Assembly (NCBI RefSeq): GCF_000422625.1
Contig: NZ_AUGK01000009.1
Coordinates: 1-64,000, forward strand
From: Adlercreutzia mucosicola DSM 19490
GTDB taxonomy: Bacteria > Actinomycetota > Coriobacteriia > Coriobacteriales > Eggerthellaceae
Length of the DNA stretch: 64,000 nt
Direction of reading: 5' to 3'
The notes below the pieces were generated by a model. That model worked only from the letters and a program-made list of their open reading frames with translations, made no database searches and was not told the origin of the DNA. Each line of letters starts with the position of its first letter. Within the stretch, counting starts at the first letter, position 1. Both the position numbers and the translations under genes were made by a program. Positions 39,262 to 47,919 of this stretch are shown here, piece by piece.

Positions 39262-41922
39262 ATGTCTGAGAAATCTCTGTCACGACGCAGCTTCCTGCAG
39301 TGGAGCGCGCTGGGCGCAGGCGCCATCGGCGCCTCGGGCCTGGTGGCCTGCGCTTCGGGCGACGGCGCCGGCGAGGGTGGAGATAACCTCGCCGAGACCG
39401 GCCTGACCGAAACCGGCGAGTGGAAGAACGCGCCCTGCTACAACAATTGCAGCTGCGGTAGCTCGCGGTGCCTGAATCGCGTGTACGTGGAAGACGGCGT
39501 GCCGCTGAAGATGCGCTCCGACGAGGCCGAAGAGGACAGCTATGCCGTGCCGCAGCGCCGCAGCTGCCTGCGCGGCCGCGCGAAGATCGGCGAGGTGTAC
39601 TCGCCGGCCCGCATCAAGTATCCCATGAAGCGCAAGAACTTCAGCCTGGATAACCCCCAGGGCGAGCTGCGCGGACGCGACGAATGGGAGCGCATGAGTT
39701 GGGAAGACGCCCTGGATCTGGTGGCCGAGGGTATCAAGAAGATGATTGACAAATACGGCTCCAAGGGCATTCTCTGCGGCGGTTCCACCAATATTTCCGA
39801 CGGCTATTACGATCAGAACGTCTGCCTGTTGGATGCTCTGGGCGGCTCGGTGCACCACGAGGCCGGCACCGTGTCTTACGGCTCGTGGGCCGTGGCGGAT
39901 ACCCATATTCTCGGCGGCAGCCTGAATATGACCAACACACCGCACCATCTCCAGATGGTGACGAGCGATCTGCATGTGATGTTCGGCTGCAACTGGGCGG
40001 CCAACAAGGCGGGCAACCACACGTGGTTCATGCACGAGTGCCGCAAGCGCGGGGCGAAGGTGATCATCATCGACCCGTGGCTCAACCAGACGGCCCAGGC
40101 CATCGCCGATGAGTGGATTCCGATTCTGCCGGGTACCGATACCGCCCTCGTGATCGCTATCTGCCACGAGTGGATCAATGCGGGCACCTTCGATCAGGAG
40201 TTCCTCGACAAGTACTGTGTCGGCTTCGACGAGAGGACCATGCCCGCCACCGCGCCCGCGAATGCCTCGTGGAAGGACTACGTCATGGGTACGGGCTACG
40301 ACATGACGCCCAAGACCCCCGAGTGGGCCGAGGCCATCTGCGGTGTGCCCGCCGACAAGATCCGCGAGCTTGCCGCCGAGATCGCGGCGGTGGACAAGGT
40401 GGACTTCTTCGCCAGCCAGTCCACGTCGAAGATCCCCGCGGGCGAGCAATTCGTGCAGAGCTTCTACACCATGGCGCTCATGCACGGCGGCGTGGGCACC
40501 CCGGGTCACTACTTCGGCTGGTCGGGCATCAAGGACTTCACGAGCAGCATGGTCATGGCCGGCGCCTACTGCCCGGTGGATGCCGACCCAGTGAACCCGC
40601 TCATGCCCGAGGGTGCTCCCGTCTTCATGTTCTATCCCATTCCCGTGTTCGACAAGCTGGGCGATAAGGAATGGCTGAACCTGGAACCCTCCGAGTGCTG
40701 GCGTTCCATCAAGGCCGGCGAGTACGGCCGCGATTGCTGGCCCGGCGGCAAGATCAAGCTCGATATCCATGCGGCCTACTTCGGGGGCCACATGAGCACG
40801 CTGAACCAGATCGCCGACACCATGACCGGTATCGAAGTGGTGCGTGGCATGGACTTCGTGTGGGGCGTGAATCCCTTCTTCGATTCCACGCGCCAGTACT
40901 GCGACGTGGTGCTGCCCTGCGTCACCTTCTGGGAAAAGCCGAACAAGGCCTTCTTCGGCGATGCCTCCTCCGTGCTGTGGTTCGATCAGATTCTCGAGCC
41001 CCTGTACGAATCGAAGTACGAGAGCTGGATCGCCGAGGAGCTGGCGAGCCGTCTGGGCCTGGATCCCAAGGTGGTGAACACCATGACCGACGCCGAGCGC
41101 ACCTACGCCACGGTACGCGACGGCATCTTCATGGACGGCACCACCTATGAGACCTCGCCTTTGCTCACCATTACTCAGGAGGAGGTGGACACCTACTTCC
41201 CCGGCACCACCGGCCAACCCCAGGAGGGCAAGTTCACTTTCCAGGAGTTCCGCGAGAAGGGTATCCTGAAGGCGCCGCTGACCGAGGACATGTTCGTGCC
41301 CGAGCCTTGGATGGCGTTTATCAACGATCCCGAGGGCGCGCCTTTGGCCACGGCGTCCGGCAAGTTCGAGATCTACTGCGAGACGCTGGCCTATATGGTG
41401 AACTCCGTGGGCTATTCCCAGATCGCGCCCATCGGCATGTACCAGATCGGCGATCCCGAGCAGGGTGCCGGCACTCAGACCGACGAGTTCCCCCTGCTTT
41501 TGTGGACCCCGCATTCCCTGCGTCGTGCCCATTCGGTGAACGACAACGTCACCTCGCTGCGCCAGGCTTTCCCCCAGGAATGCTTCATGTCGGTGGTGGA
41601 CGCCGAGGCCCGCGGCATCAAGAACGGTGACACCGTGCTGATGACGAGCCCCCACGGCAAGGTGCTGCGCCATGCCAAGGTGACCCCCTACATCGTGCCC
41701 GGCGCCGTGGCGATGCAGGACGGCGCGTGGTTCGAGATCGACGAGGAGACCGGCATCGACTTGGGCGGCTGTCCCAACGTGCTGCAGGCGCCGAAGTCTT
41801 CGGGTGGCGGCTGCCAGGCGTGGACGGGCACGCTTTTGCAGGTGGAGAAATACGACGGCCCGCTTACCCTTGAGGCCGACTGGGCGCGTCCGGTGGTCAC
41901 GCCGGTGGGCATCGCGGAATAG
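39262..41922 (+). CDS. Tat-exported molybdopterin oxidoreductase (DMSO reductase family) catalytic subunit, module 2
   Basis: An 886-residue protein. Twin-arginine signal SRRSFLQWSALG, lipobox LVAC. The N-terminal cysteine set CYNNCSCGSSRC is wider than the usual C-x3-C-x3-C and contains an extra Cys; the fourth is in RRSCLRGRA. DmsA-like blocks follow: YPMKRKNFSLDNP, DEWERMSWEDALDLVAEGI, FGCNWAANKAGNHTWFMHEC and the C-terminal LLLWTPHSLRRAHSVNDN. Probably an extracytoplasmic lipid-anchored reductase. Only moderately similar to the module-1 enzyme, so likely a different substrate. It is followed at 14 bp by its ferredoxin subunit. The ATG follows GGGGAGGA. Confidence 0.93.
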   Translation: MSEKSLSRRSFLQWSALGAGAIGASGLVACASGDGAGEGGDNLAETGLTETGEWKNAPCYNNCSCGSSRCLNRVYVEDGVPLKMRSDEAEEDSYAVPQRRSCLRGRAKIGEVYSPARIKYPMKRKNFSLDNPQGELRGRDEWERMSWEDALDLVAEGIKKMIDKYGSKGILCGGSTNISDGYYDQNVCLLDALGGSVHHEAGTVSYGSWAVADTHILGGSLNMTNTPHHLQMVTSDLHVMFGCNWAANKAGNHTWFMHECRKRGAKVIIIDPWLNQTAQAIADEWIPILPGTDTALVIAICHEWINAGTFDQEFLDKYCVGFDERTMPATAPANASWKDYVMGTGYDMTPKTPEWAEAICGVPADKIRELAAEIAAVDKVDFFASQSTSKIPAGEQFVQSFYTMALMHGGVGTPGHYFGWSGIKDFTSSMVMAGAYCPVDADPVNPLMPEGAPVFMFYPIPVFDKLGDKEWLNLEPSECWRSIKAGEYGRDCWPGGKIKLDIHAAYFGGHMSTLNQIADTMTGIEVVRGMDFVWGVNPFFDSTRQYCDVVLPCVTFWEKPNKAFFGDASSVLWFDQILEPLYESKYESWIAEELASRLGLDPKVVNTMTDAERTYATVRDGIFMDGTTYETSPLLTITQEEVDTYFPGTTGQPQEGKFTFQEFREKGILKAPLTEDMFVPEPWMAFINDPEGAPLATASGKFEIYCETLAYMVNSVGYSQIAPIGMYQIGDPEQGAGTQTDEFPLLLWTPHSLRRAHSVNDNVTSLRQAFPQECFMSVVDAEARGIKNGDTVLMTSPHGKVLRHAKVTPYIVPGAVAMQDGAWFEIDEETGIDLGGCPNVLQAPKSSGGGCQAWTGTLLQVEKYDGPLTLEADWARPVVTPVGIAE

Positions 41923-41936
41923 ATGGGAGCTGACTT

Positions 41937-42563
41937 ATGACTCAGTACGCTTTTTACTTCAACTCCGCCGCCTGCACCGGCTGCAAGACCTGCCAGGTGG
42001 GCTGCAAGGAGTACTACCACCTGCCCGCTGCGAATCTGCAGCGCCGCGTGGTGAACTACGGCGGCGGCTCGTGGAAGCCCACCGAGACCGGCCACTATGT
42101 GCCCGACGGTGTGTTCAGCTATTTCATGTCGATGGCCTGCAATCACTGCATGAACCCCGCCTGCGTGGAGAACTGTCCCACGGGCGCCATGCAGAAGGAC
42201 GCCGAGACGGGCATCGTGTGGACCGATCACGAGGTGTGCATCGGTTGCGGCACCTGCGTGTCGGCCTGCCCCTACGAGGCGCCCCAGCTGAACGAGGACG
42301 CCGGCTACTCCATCAAGTGCGACATGTGCCGCGATGAGCTGACGCTCGACCGCAAGCCCGTCTGCGTGATGGCCTGCCCGATGCGCGCCCTGGATTGGGG
42401 CGAGCGCGACGAGCTGGTGGCCACTTACGGCGAGGGCCAGATGGAAACCGAGCCGCTGCCCAAGAACGCCACCGGCGCCACTACCATTATCGATCCGCAC
42501 CCGTCCGCCCAGGCGACGGGCTCTGGAACCGGTTCGGTGATCACCATCGCCGACGAGCTGTAG
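41937..42563 (+). CDS. DmsB-like 4x[4Fe-4S] ferredoxin subunit, module 2
   Basis: A 208-residue protein with four cysteine groups: CTGCKTCQVGCKEYY, CNHCMNPACVENCPTG, CIGCGTCVSACPYEA and CDMCRDELTLDRKPVCVMAC. It can hold four [4Fe-4S] clusters and would link NrfD-2 to the molybdoenzyme. The C-terminal 35 residues are Thr/Ala-rich without cysteines (ATTIIDPHPSAQATGSGTGS). Two GC stems follow (42576-42600, 42610-42664). Confidence 0.93.
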   Translation: MTQYAFYFNSAACTGCKTCQVGCKEYYHLPAANLQRRVVNYGGGSWKPTETGHYVPDGVFSYFMSMACNHCMNPACVENCPTGAMQKDAETGIVWTDHEVCIGCGTCVSACPYEAPQLNEDAGYSIKCDMCRDELTLDRKPVCVMACPMRALDWGERDELVATYGEGQMETEPLPKNATGATTIIDPHPSAQATGSGTGSVITIADEL

Positions 42564-42609
42564 GCGCGTGTTGCCGGGAGGGTCGCGCGGCGGCCCTCCC
42601 AGTTCCGTT

Positions 42610-42664
42610 GCCGACGCCGGGCGGGAAGCCCCCCCCCTCCCTCTGCTTCCCGTCCGGCGTCGGC
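42610..42664. terminator. Strong GC stem-loop after the module-2 ferredoxin gene
   Basis: 20-nt arms (42610-42629 and 42645-42664) pair with one mismatch around a C/T-rich loop. A smaller stem (GGGAGGG 42576-42582, CCCTCCC 42594-42600) precedes it. No T-run follows. It is likely a terminator or mRNA 3'-end stabiliser before the TorD gene. Confidence 0.65.
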
Positions 42665-42852
42665 GCCCGCCGCGGAATCCGTTGTTCGGGCCCTCCCTAC
42701 TTCGAAGTGCGAATGGGCAATCGCCCGAAAGGCAGATCGGGGTTGGATTTCGCCTTCTGCGCGTGAAAGTGGCGCTCGATTGCGAAAAGTAAACGGCAAC
42801 CGCGCTCATTTCGCGTTTTAGGGGGCATTTCCTGGGTTGAATCCTAAGATTC

Positions 42853-42908
42853 TGGCACTCGATTGCGAAAAGTAGTCACGGGCGTTTACTTTTCGCAATC
42901 GAGTGCCA
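42853..42908. repeat. Perfect 22-nt-arm inverted repeat (GCGAAAAGTA type)
   Basis: Arms 42853-42874 and 42887-42908 are perfectly complementary around a 12-nt loop; the inner end reads TTGCGAAAAGTA. A single copy of the same arm type (CTCGATTGCGAAAAGTAAAC) occurs nearby at about 42776-42795. The rest of the 410-bp gap 42564-42973 shows only the GC stems. A relative lies at 45182-45237. Confidence 0.8.
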
Positions 42909-42973
42909 CTTTGGGCGGCAAGTATTGAAAAACAGCCGCGACGTCTCATCGTCGCTGACTGAAAGGAACCGCT

Positions 42974-43726
42974 ATGACCGATGCTGTGACCGACACGATG
43001 GCTGATGCGATGACCGATGAGGAGTTGCGGGCGGCGCAGGTTGCCCTGAACCTGGCGGCCCACCTGCTGTACGATGAGCCCACCGACGAGGCCCTGGCGG
43101 CCTATTTGGAGCCCGGCCTGTTCGAGAGCAGCCCCTTCGGCGAGGACGACGAAGCGGTGCGAGCGGGGCTGACGCTGCTGGACGCCTGGTGCCGCGAGAC
43201 GGCCGCCGCGGTGGCTGCCGACCCGGCGGCCCTGCACAGCCGCGCGGCCGATCTGCGCAGCGACTGGCTGAACCTGCTCGTGGGCGCCGGCGCGCCGAAG
43301 GCTCCCAGCTGGGCCGGCTACTACCTGAACCCCAGCAGCGCCATCTTAGGCGAGAGTGCCCTGGCCGTGCGCGCCCTGTACAAGCGCCACGGTTTCCAGG
43401 TTCAGCGCCTGAACCAGGAGCCCGACGATCACCTGGGCCTCATGCTGGCCTTCGCCGCCCAGCTCATTCAACAGCAGTTGGTTGCCCGCGGGGAGGGGGC
43501 CGCGGCTGCGGTCGAGAGCACGGTGGCGTGCCAGCGGGAGCTGTTCCAGCATTCCGTGCTGCCGTGGCTGGCCGCCTGGCGCTGGTCGGTGGCGCAGTTC
43601 GCGCGCACCGATTTCTATCGCGGCGTGGGCGAGTTGGTGTTCGGCCTTGGGCGCGCCTGGGCCGCCCGCCTCGGGTTCCAATACGTGGATGACGCGGAGA
43701 ATCCGCGCTTCGTGCTAGCTTCATAG
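42974..43726 (+). CDS. TorD/DmsD family Mo-enzyme chaperone, module 2
   Basis: A 250-residue helical protein of the TorD family: DWLNLLVGAGAPKAPSWAGY parallels the family's YVRLF...P.E segment, and QEPDDHLGLMLAFAAQLIQQ carries the EPDDH signature. It presumably handles the Tat leader and cofactor loading of the module-2 enzyme. It starts after AAAGGAAC and is followed at 38 bp by the radical SAM gene. The N-terminus (MTDAVTDTMADAMTDEEL) is repetitive. Confidence 0.88.
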   Translation: MTDAVTDTMADAMTDEELRAAQVALNLAAHLLYDEPTDEALAAYLEPGLFESSPFGEDDEAVRAGLTLLDAWCRETAAAVAADPAALHSRAADLRSDWLNLLVGAGAPKAPSWAGYYLNPSSAILGESALAVRALYKRHGFQVQRLNQEPDDHLGLMLAFAAQLIQQQLVARGEGAAAAVESTVACQRELFQHSVLPWLAAWRWSVAQFARTDFYRGVGELVFGLGRAWAARLGFQYVDDAENPRFVLAS

Positions 43727-43764
43727 TACACTGGGCCTGCTCTCGCGGTGAGAAGGAGGCCCCC

Positions 43765-45165
43765 ATGATCGAGAAGATAACGGCAGCGAACCTGGACGCT
43801 ATCGCCAATCCGGTGCTGCGGGATTACGCCCGGCGCTACGTGGATATCGAGGCGGGTTTCCGCGAGGCCGCGGCTGCCTTCGGCGTGCCCTTTGCGGAGC
43901 GGGCGGCGGGGGAAGCGGTCGCGCCGGACGGTGTGACCGCGCGACCCGCCGGGACCGCCGCGCAGACCGCCGGGGCCGCAAGTGCCAGCGACGGTGCGGC
44001 GCCGACCGTCTCCGCCCCCGCGGGCCTGCGCGTGCTGAACGACGGGAAGAGCCTGGTGGCGAACTGGCAGTCCTCGGCCTGCGAGGTGTGCCGCTTGGGT
44101 CTGGGCACCGAGACCTTTGTGATGACCCTGGCCTGTCCGCGACGCTGCTTCTTCTGCTTCAATCCCAATCAGGCCGACTTTGACGATCGCGCCCCGGGTC
44201 CGCGCGATGTGGTGGCCCAGCTGGAGGCTCGGGCCGCCCAAGGTGCTCGCTACACGCATCTGGCCCTCACCGGTGGCGAGCCTCTGCTGTATCCCGATGA
44301 CACCGTGACTTTCTTCCGGCGCGCCAAGGAGCTGTTCCCCGGCGTGCACACGCGCCTGTACACGAGCGGGGCGGGATTGGACGAGAACCTGCTGGCCCGT
44401 CTGCGCGCCGTCGGGTTGGATGAGGTGCGCTTCAGCATCAAGACCGACGACGCTCCTAAGGACCGGGAGGCGGTGCTTGGCCTCATCCGCCGCGCTTGCG
44501 CGTTCATTCCCGATGTGATGGTGGAGATGCCCGTGATGCCCGACGAGGTGGCGCTCATGAAGGAGCTGCTCGTGCGTCTCGATGGCTTCGGGGTGCGCGG
44601 CATCAACCTCTTGGAACTGGGCTTCCCTTTCTTCAACGGCCAGGAGTTCGCCCGCCGCGGCTATCAGTTGAAGGCCGAGCCCTACGGCGTGCTGTACGAC
44701 TACGCCTACGCCGCCGGGCTGCCGGTGGCTGGCAGCGAGGAGGCCTGCCGCGAACTGCTGGCCTTCGTGCTGGACGAAGGGCTCTCCCTGGGTGCCCACT
44801 ACTGCTCCATGGAGAATAAGCACACCGGCCAGGTGTTCCAGCAGAACGCGCCCCATGCCGCGACCTATCCGCTGCGCCAGATGTCGCCGCGCGACCATTT
44901 CCTGAAGTCGGCGAAGGTGTTCGGAGCCGATCGAGGGCCCGCGCGCGACGCCCTGACGGCCGCCGGCGCTCCCTTCCAAGACGATGGGGACTTCGACTTC
45001 ACCGAGTTCTCGCTGGTGGCTCTGCCGGCGTTGGAGGCGACGATGCCCTATGCGCCCGTGGCCATCAGCTACGCCATCTGCGAGCCGCGCGAAGGAGAGG
45101 TGGTGCTGCGCGAGCTGCGCCTCGACCTGACCACTCCCGCCACCTTCCATGAAGCGGACTGGTGA
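43765..45165 (+). CDS. Radical SAM protein linked to the module-2 reductase operon
   Basis: A 466-residue radical SAM enzyme. The cluster motif is CPRRCFFC (C-x3-C-x2-C) near residue 130, followed by the SAM-binding region HLALTGGEPLLYPDD and VRFSIKTDD. An Ala-rich linker lies at about residues 45-90. The C-terminal domain contains LELGFPFFNGQEFARRGY and GAHYCSMENKHTGQVFQQ, with a conserved-looking Cys/Glu/His cluster, but no SPASM CxxC pairs. It lies 38 bp downstream of TorD-2 with AAGGAGG before the ATG, so it is probably co-expressed. It could mature the molybdoenzyme or a small-molecule cofactor. No matching gene is present in module 1. Confidence 0.85.
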   Translation: MIEKITAANLDAIANPVLRDYARRYVDIEAGFREAAAAFGVPFAERAAGEAVAPDGVTARPAGTAAQTAGAASASDGAAPTVSAPAGLRVLNDGKSLVANWQSSACEVCRLGLGTETFVMTLACPRRCFFCFNPNQADFDDRAPGPRDVVAQLEARAAQGARYTHLALTGGEPLLYPDDTVTFFRRAKELFPGVHTRLYTSGAGLDENLLARLRAVGLDEVRFSIKTDDAPKDREAVLGLIRRACAFIPDVMVEMPVMPDEVALMKELLVRLDGFGVRGINLLELGFPFFNGQEFARRGYQLKAEPYGVLYDYAYAAGLPVAGSEEACRELLAFVLDEGLSLGAHYCSMENKHTGQVFQQNAPHAATYPLRQMSPRDHFLKSAKVFGADRGPARDALTAAGAPFQDDGDFDFTEFSLVALPALEATMPYAPVAISYAICEPREGEVVLRELRLDLTTPATFHEADW

Positions 45166-45181
45166 GCGAAGCGCCTGAAAG

Positions 45182-45237
45182 TGGCGCGGAATTGCGGAAA
45201 GTAAACGCAGCTGACAACTATTCGCAATTCCGCGCCA
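45182..45237. repeat. 15-nt-arm inverted repeat, related to 42853-42908
   Basis: TGGCGCGGAATTGCG (45182-45196) and CGCAATTCCGCGCCA (45223-45237) are perfectly complementary. The inner sequence GGAAAGTAAACG, and GACGTTTACTTTTCG near 45294-45308, repeat the core of the 42853 element. The remainder of this 217-bp gap shows nothing else. Confidence 0.75.
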
Positions 45238-45382
45238 TCCCCGTAAAAGCCGACCTGGGAAAACTTCCCCTACGCCTCCCAGAGAAAGCGGGAGACGTTT
45301 ACTTTTCGTCGTTTTGTGCCATTTTCGTCCGCTTAAATTTGAAAGTCACCGGTGCCAAGGGGGCTGGCGTCGCGCCCGCGCT

Positions 45383-46498
45383 CTACTTCAAGCGGAACTT
45401 CAGCAGCACGGGGTTGTGGTCGGAATAGGCGAAGTCCAAGTCGACGGTCTCGTAGAAGGTCGGCTCCACGTTGTCCGAGTAGATGAACGTGTCCATTACC
45501 CAGCGGTCGTTGGTGCCGTCGTAGGGACGTCCCGCATCGCGACAGGTGCCGGCGTCGGAGAAGCCGGCGATGCCCGTCTCGTCCAGCTTCGCCTTCGATG
45601 CCACGGTGAAGCCCTCGGGCACGCCGTCAAAGTCGTAGGGCTTGGCCCAGCTCTCCACCGCGTCGGTGGCGTTGCCGTAGACATCGCCCGACACGCCGAT
45701 CATGTCGTGGTTGTAGTCGCCCCCGGCGATCACGTAGTTGCCCGCGGCTCGCTCGCGCTTCATGTCCTCGTAGAGGGTGGCGCGCTGGGCGGCCATGATG
45801 GAGTCATCGGCCCCGTAGGCCGACAGATGCACGTTGAACAGCACCAGGTCGGCGCCGCTCGAGGTGGGAATGCGACAGATGGAATAGCAGCGGTCCAGGT
45901 CGAGGAACTTGCCCAAGCCCTCGGAGATGGGCAGGCTGCGGCGGGTGCCGTCGGCCACGGGATAGGCGGAAAGCGTGACGAGCCCGGCCTTGTTGGCGCC
46001 ATGGGGCGCGTAGAGCGGCCAGGCGAGAAACGGCGAGTCGTAGTTTTGGCAGAATACCGACCAGAGCGCCGGGTACTGCCGGCGCAGCAGGTCATACTCG
46101 TTGATGTGATAGCTGCGGGTGCCGTCGATGTCCACTTCCTGGAACAGGACGAAGGTGGGCGCGAGGGATTTCACCGCCGCAGCCGACCCTTCGATGCTCT
46201 TGGTCACCGCTTCGGGGCTGGCGGCCACCGAGCCGGTGCCCCCGTCCATGAAGAAATCGAAGGCCTGGTTGTAGGCACCGAAGCCCAAATTGGCCGAGAC
46301 CACGGTCATCTCCGGGTTCAGGGTCAGATCGATGGCGGGGGCGCCGCCCTCGTTGGGCGCGGCCGGGGAATCGACGGCCAGGGCGAGATTGTCGTCCAGG
46401 CGGTGGTAGCTGACCATCACATAGGCCGCGTAGAGGCCCGCAGCCAGCAGAACGGCAACGAAAAGGGCGACGATGACTTTCAGAATCCTCAGGGCCAT
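45383..46498 (-). CDS. Endonuclease/exonuclease/phosphatase family protein, membrane-anchored
   Basis: A 371-residue protein. One N-terminal transmembrane segment (about residues 5-27, ILKVIVALFVAVLLAAGLYA) is followed by an EEP domain: VVSANLGFGAYNQAFDFFMD, VLFQEVDIDGTRSY (catalytic Glu), LFNVHLSAYG, YVIAGGDYNHDMIG (the GDxN metal motif) and DYAFSDHNPVLLKFRLK-like end (SDHNPV). The extracytoplasmic EEP domain probably hydrolyses phosphodiesters of lipids or nucleotides. The ATG at 46498 with GGAG is preferred to 46513. It ends about 20 bp from the coding edge of the repeat region. Confidence 0.88.
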   Translation of the reverse strand: MALRILKVIVALFVAVLLAAGLYAAYVMVSYHRLDDNLALAVDSPAAPNEGGAPAIDLTLNPEMTVVSANLGFGAYNQAFDFFMDGGTGSVAASPEAVTKSIEGSAAAVKSLAPTFVLFQEVDIDGTRSYHINEYDLLRRQYPALWSVFCQNYDSPFLAWPLYAPHGANKAGLVTLSAYPVADGTRRSLPISEGLGKFLDLDRCYSICRIPTSSGADLVLFNVHLSAYGADDSIMAAQRATLYEDMKRERAAGNYVIAGGDYNHDMIGVSGDVYGNATDAVESWAKPYDFDGVPEGFTVASKAKLDETGIAGFSDAGTCRDAGRPYDGTNDRWVMDTFIYSDNVEPTFYETVDLDFAYSDHNPVLLKFRLK

Positions 46499-46540
46499 GG
46501 CTGCTCCGAACATCGAGGCGGGTCGTGGCCCTATTGTACG

Positions 46541-47473
46541 CTAGATGACCGGCAACAGCGCCAGCAGAACGGGCAGCACCACAAAGGACCCCAAGGTGGT
46601 GAGCACGGTGCCCTTGGCCGCCAAGGTGGCGTTGCCGTTGAACTGCTCCACGAAGGTGGGGGTCATGGCGCCCACCGGCATGGCAAACATGATGGTGAAG
46701 ACCCCGATGAGCAGGGGATTCAGCCCCAGGGCCGTGTAGGCGGCGAACAGCAGGGCCGGCGCGATAAGCTGCTTCAAGATAATGAAGGGGTACAGGCGCA
46801 GCTCGCCCACGATGTCCTTGAAATTCGCCTGGGCCATAATCGAGCCCACGACGAGCATGGATACCGGTGAGGTGATGCCGCCGAGCAGCTCCAAAGATTC
46901 CTGCACTACGCCGGGCAGCTGGATGCCGGCGAAGAACAGCCCGAGGGCGGCTAAGGACGCGAACATCGACGGGCTGGCGATGGCCTTCCAGGGGATAGCG
47001 AACCTCTCGCCCGTGCCGCTGGCCAGAATGGCGAAGCCCACACTGAACAGGAAGACGTTGGCCACCATGACGAAGATGCTGGCGAAGATGACCGAGGGCG
47101 CGCCCAGGATGGCGGCGGTCACGGGGATGCCGATAAAGCCGTTGTTGGTGGCCACGGCCATGAACAGGTAGTACTTGCGGTCGGCCTTCGGCACGCGCAG
47201 GACGAAGACGATGACGACGCCGCACAAAAGCATGAGAAAGAATTGTGCAGTTGCCAGAGCAAAGGCCCAGGGTATCAGAATGCCCGCCTCGGAGGCATCG
47301 AGGCCGTAGACCGAGGCCAGCATCATGCAGGGCAGGGTGACGTTCATCAGCAGCTTCGTCAGCTTTTGGTTCGTGTGCTCATCGAGCATGCCCCGCTTGG
47401 CCGAGCCGTAGCCGGCGGCGGCTATGGCAAGCAGGATGATCATCTGGGTAACGGCGCTGGTCACTCCATCCAT
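46541..47473 (-). CDS. AEC (auxin efflux carrier) family transporter
   Basis: A 310-residue membrane protein with ten predicted helices in two five-helix repeats: QMIILLAIAAAGYGSAKRGM at the start, NVTLPCMMLASVY, ATNNGFIGIPVTAAILG (the conserved N-x-GFIG-P in helix 4/5), and TFVEQFNGNATLAAKGTVLT near the end. AEC carriers move organic anions such as malate, malonate or auxin. The start at 47473 follows AAGAGGAA; a longer frame to 47563 is unsupported. A second AEC gene lies at 57477. Confidence 0.9.
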   Translation of the reverse strand: MDGVTSAVTQMIILLAIAAAGYGSAKRGMLDEHTNQKLTKLLMNVTLPCMMLASVYGLDASEAGILIPWAFALATAQFFLMLLCGVVIVFVLRVPKADRKYYLFMAVATNNGFIGIPVTAAILGAPSVIFASIFVMVANVFLFSVGFAILASGTGERFAIPWKAIASPSMFASLAALGLFFAGIQLPGVVQESLELLGGITSPVSMLVVGSIMAQANFKDIVGELRLYPFIILKQLIAPALLFAAYTALGLNPLLIGVFTIMFAMPVGAMTPTFVEQFNGNATLAAKGTVLTTLGSFVVLPVLLALLPVI

Positions 47474-47919
47474 GGGGTTCCTCTTTCGCATGGGGGGCGC
47501 AAAAGCCCTGGTGGTTGCATCGATTTTTCCACGTTGCCCTATTTTGCGGCAGTGATTTTCCATTCAAAGACGATCTTACAGAGGAATTCACTTACATATA
47601 GGGGCAAACGATTCGAAATGGGGAATGAAAAGGGGACTTTTGCGCGGCGGGGTATCTTCCCTGGCATTACCCTGGAAAGCAGGGGAGGAGCCGCGCGAGC
47701 CGTGAGAGGAGAATGCGCGGGTAAGTTTGGAGGTTATGAAAGAATGAGAACACTCTGTCAACAGCAGATGGCAATTCGGTAACAGAGCGCTGACGTAACG
47801 GCGGCATTTTTTGTGCAGACGTATAGTCAATATAGAGCATCAAAACAATTTGCCTGTTCGCGCGATCCGTGCGGGCTGACGTTTTCTGTTCTGGGCACGT
47901 TGGCGATAAAGGAGGGACC
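47474..47919. other. Divergent intergenic gap before the TetR gene
   Basis: 446 bp between AEC-1 and TetR. No convincing gene was found; two frames here lack ribosome sites. The AT-richer part near 47820-47850 (TATAGTCAATATAGAGC) probably contains the TetR promoter or operator. Confidence 0.4.

Noticed and set aside
39280-41673. 797-codon open frame on the minus strand opposite the module-2 molybdoenzyme
   Set aside because: Shadow frame; the opposite strand has a complete Tat molybdoenzyme with matching motifs.
45168-45428. 88-codon frame after the radical SAM gene
   Set aside because: It reads straight through the inverted repeat and into the EEP gene on the other strand; likely chance.
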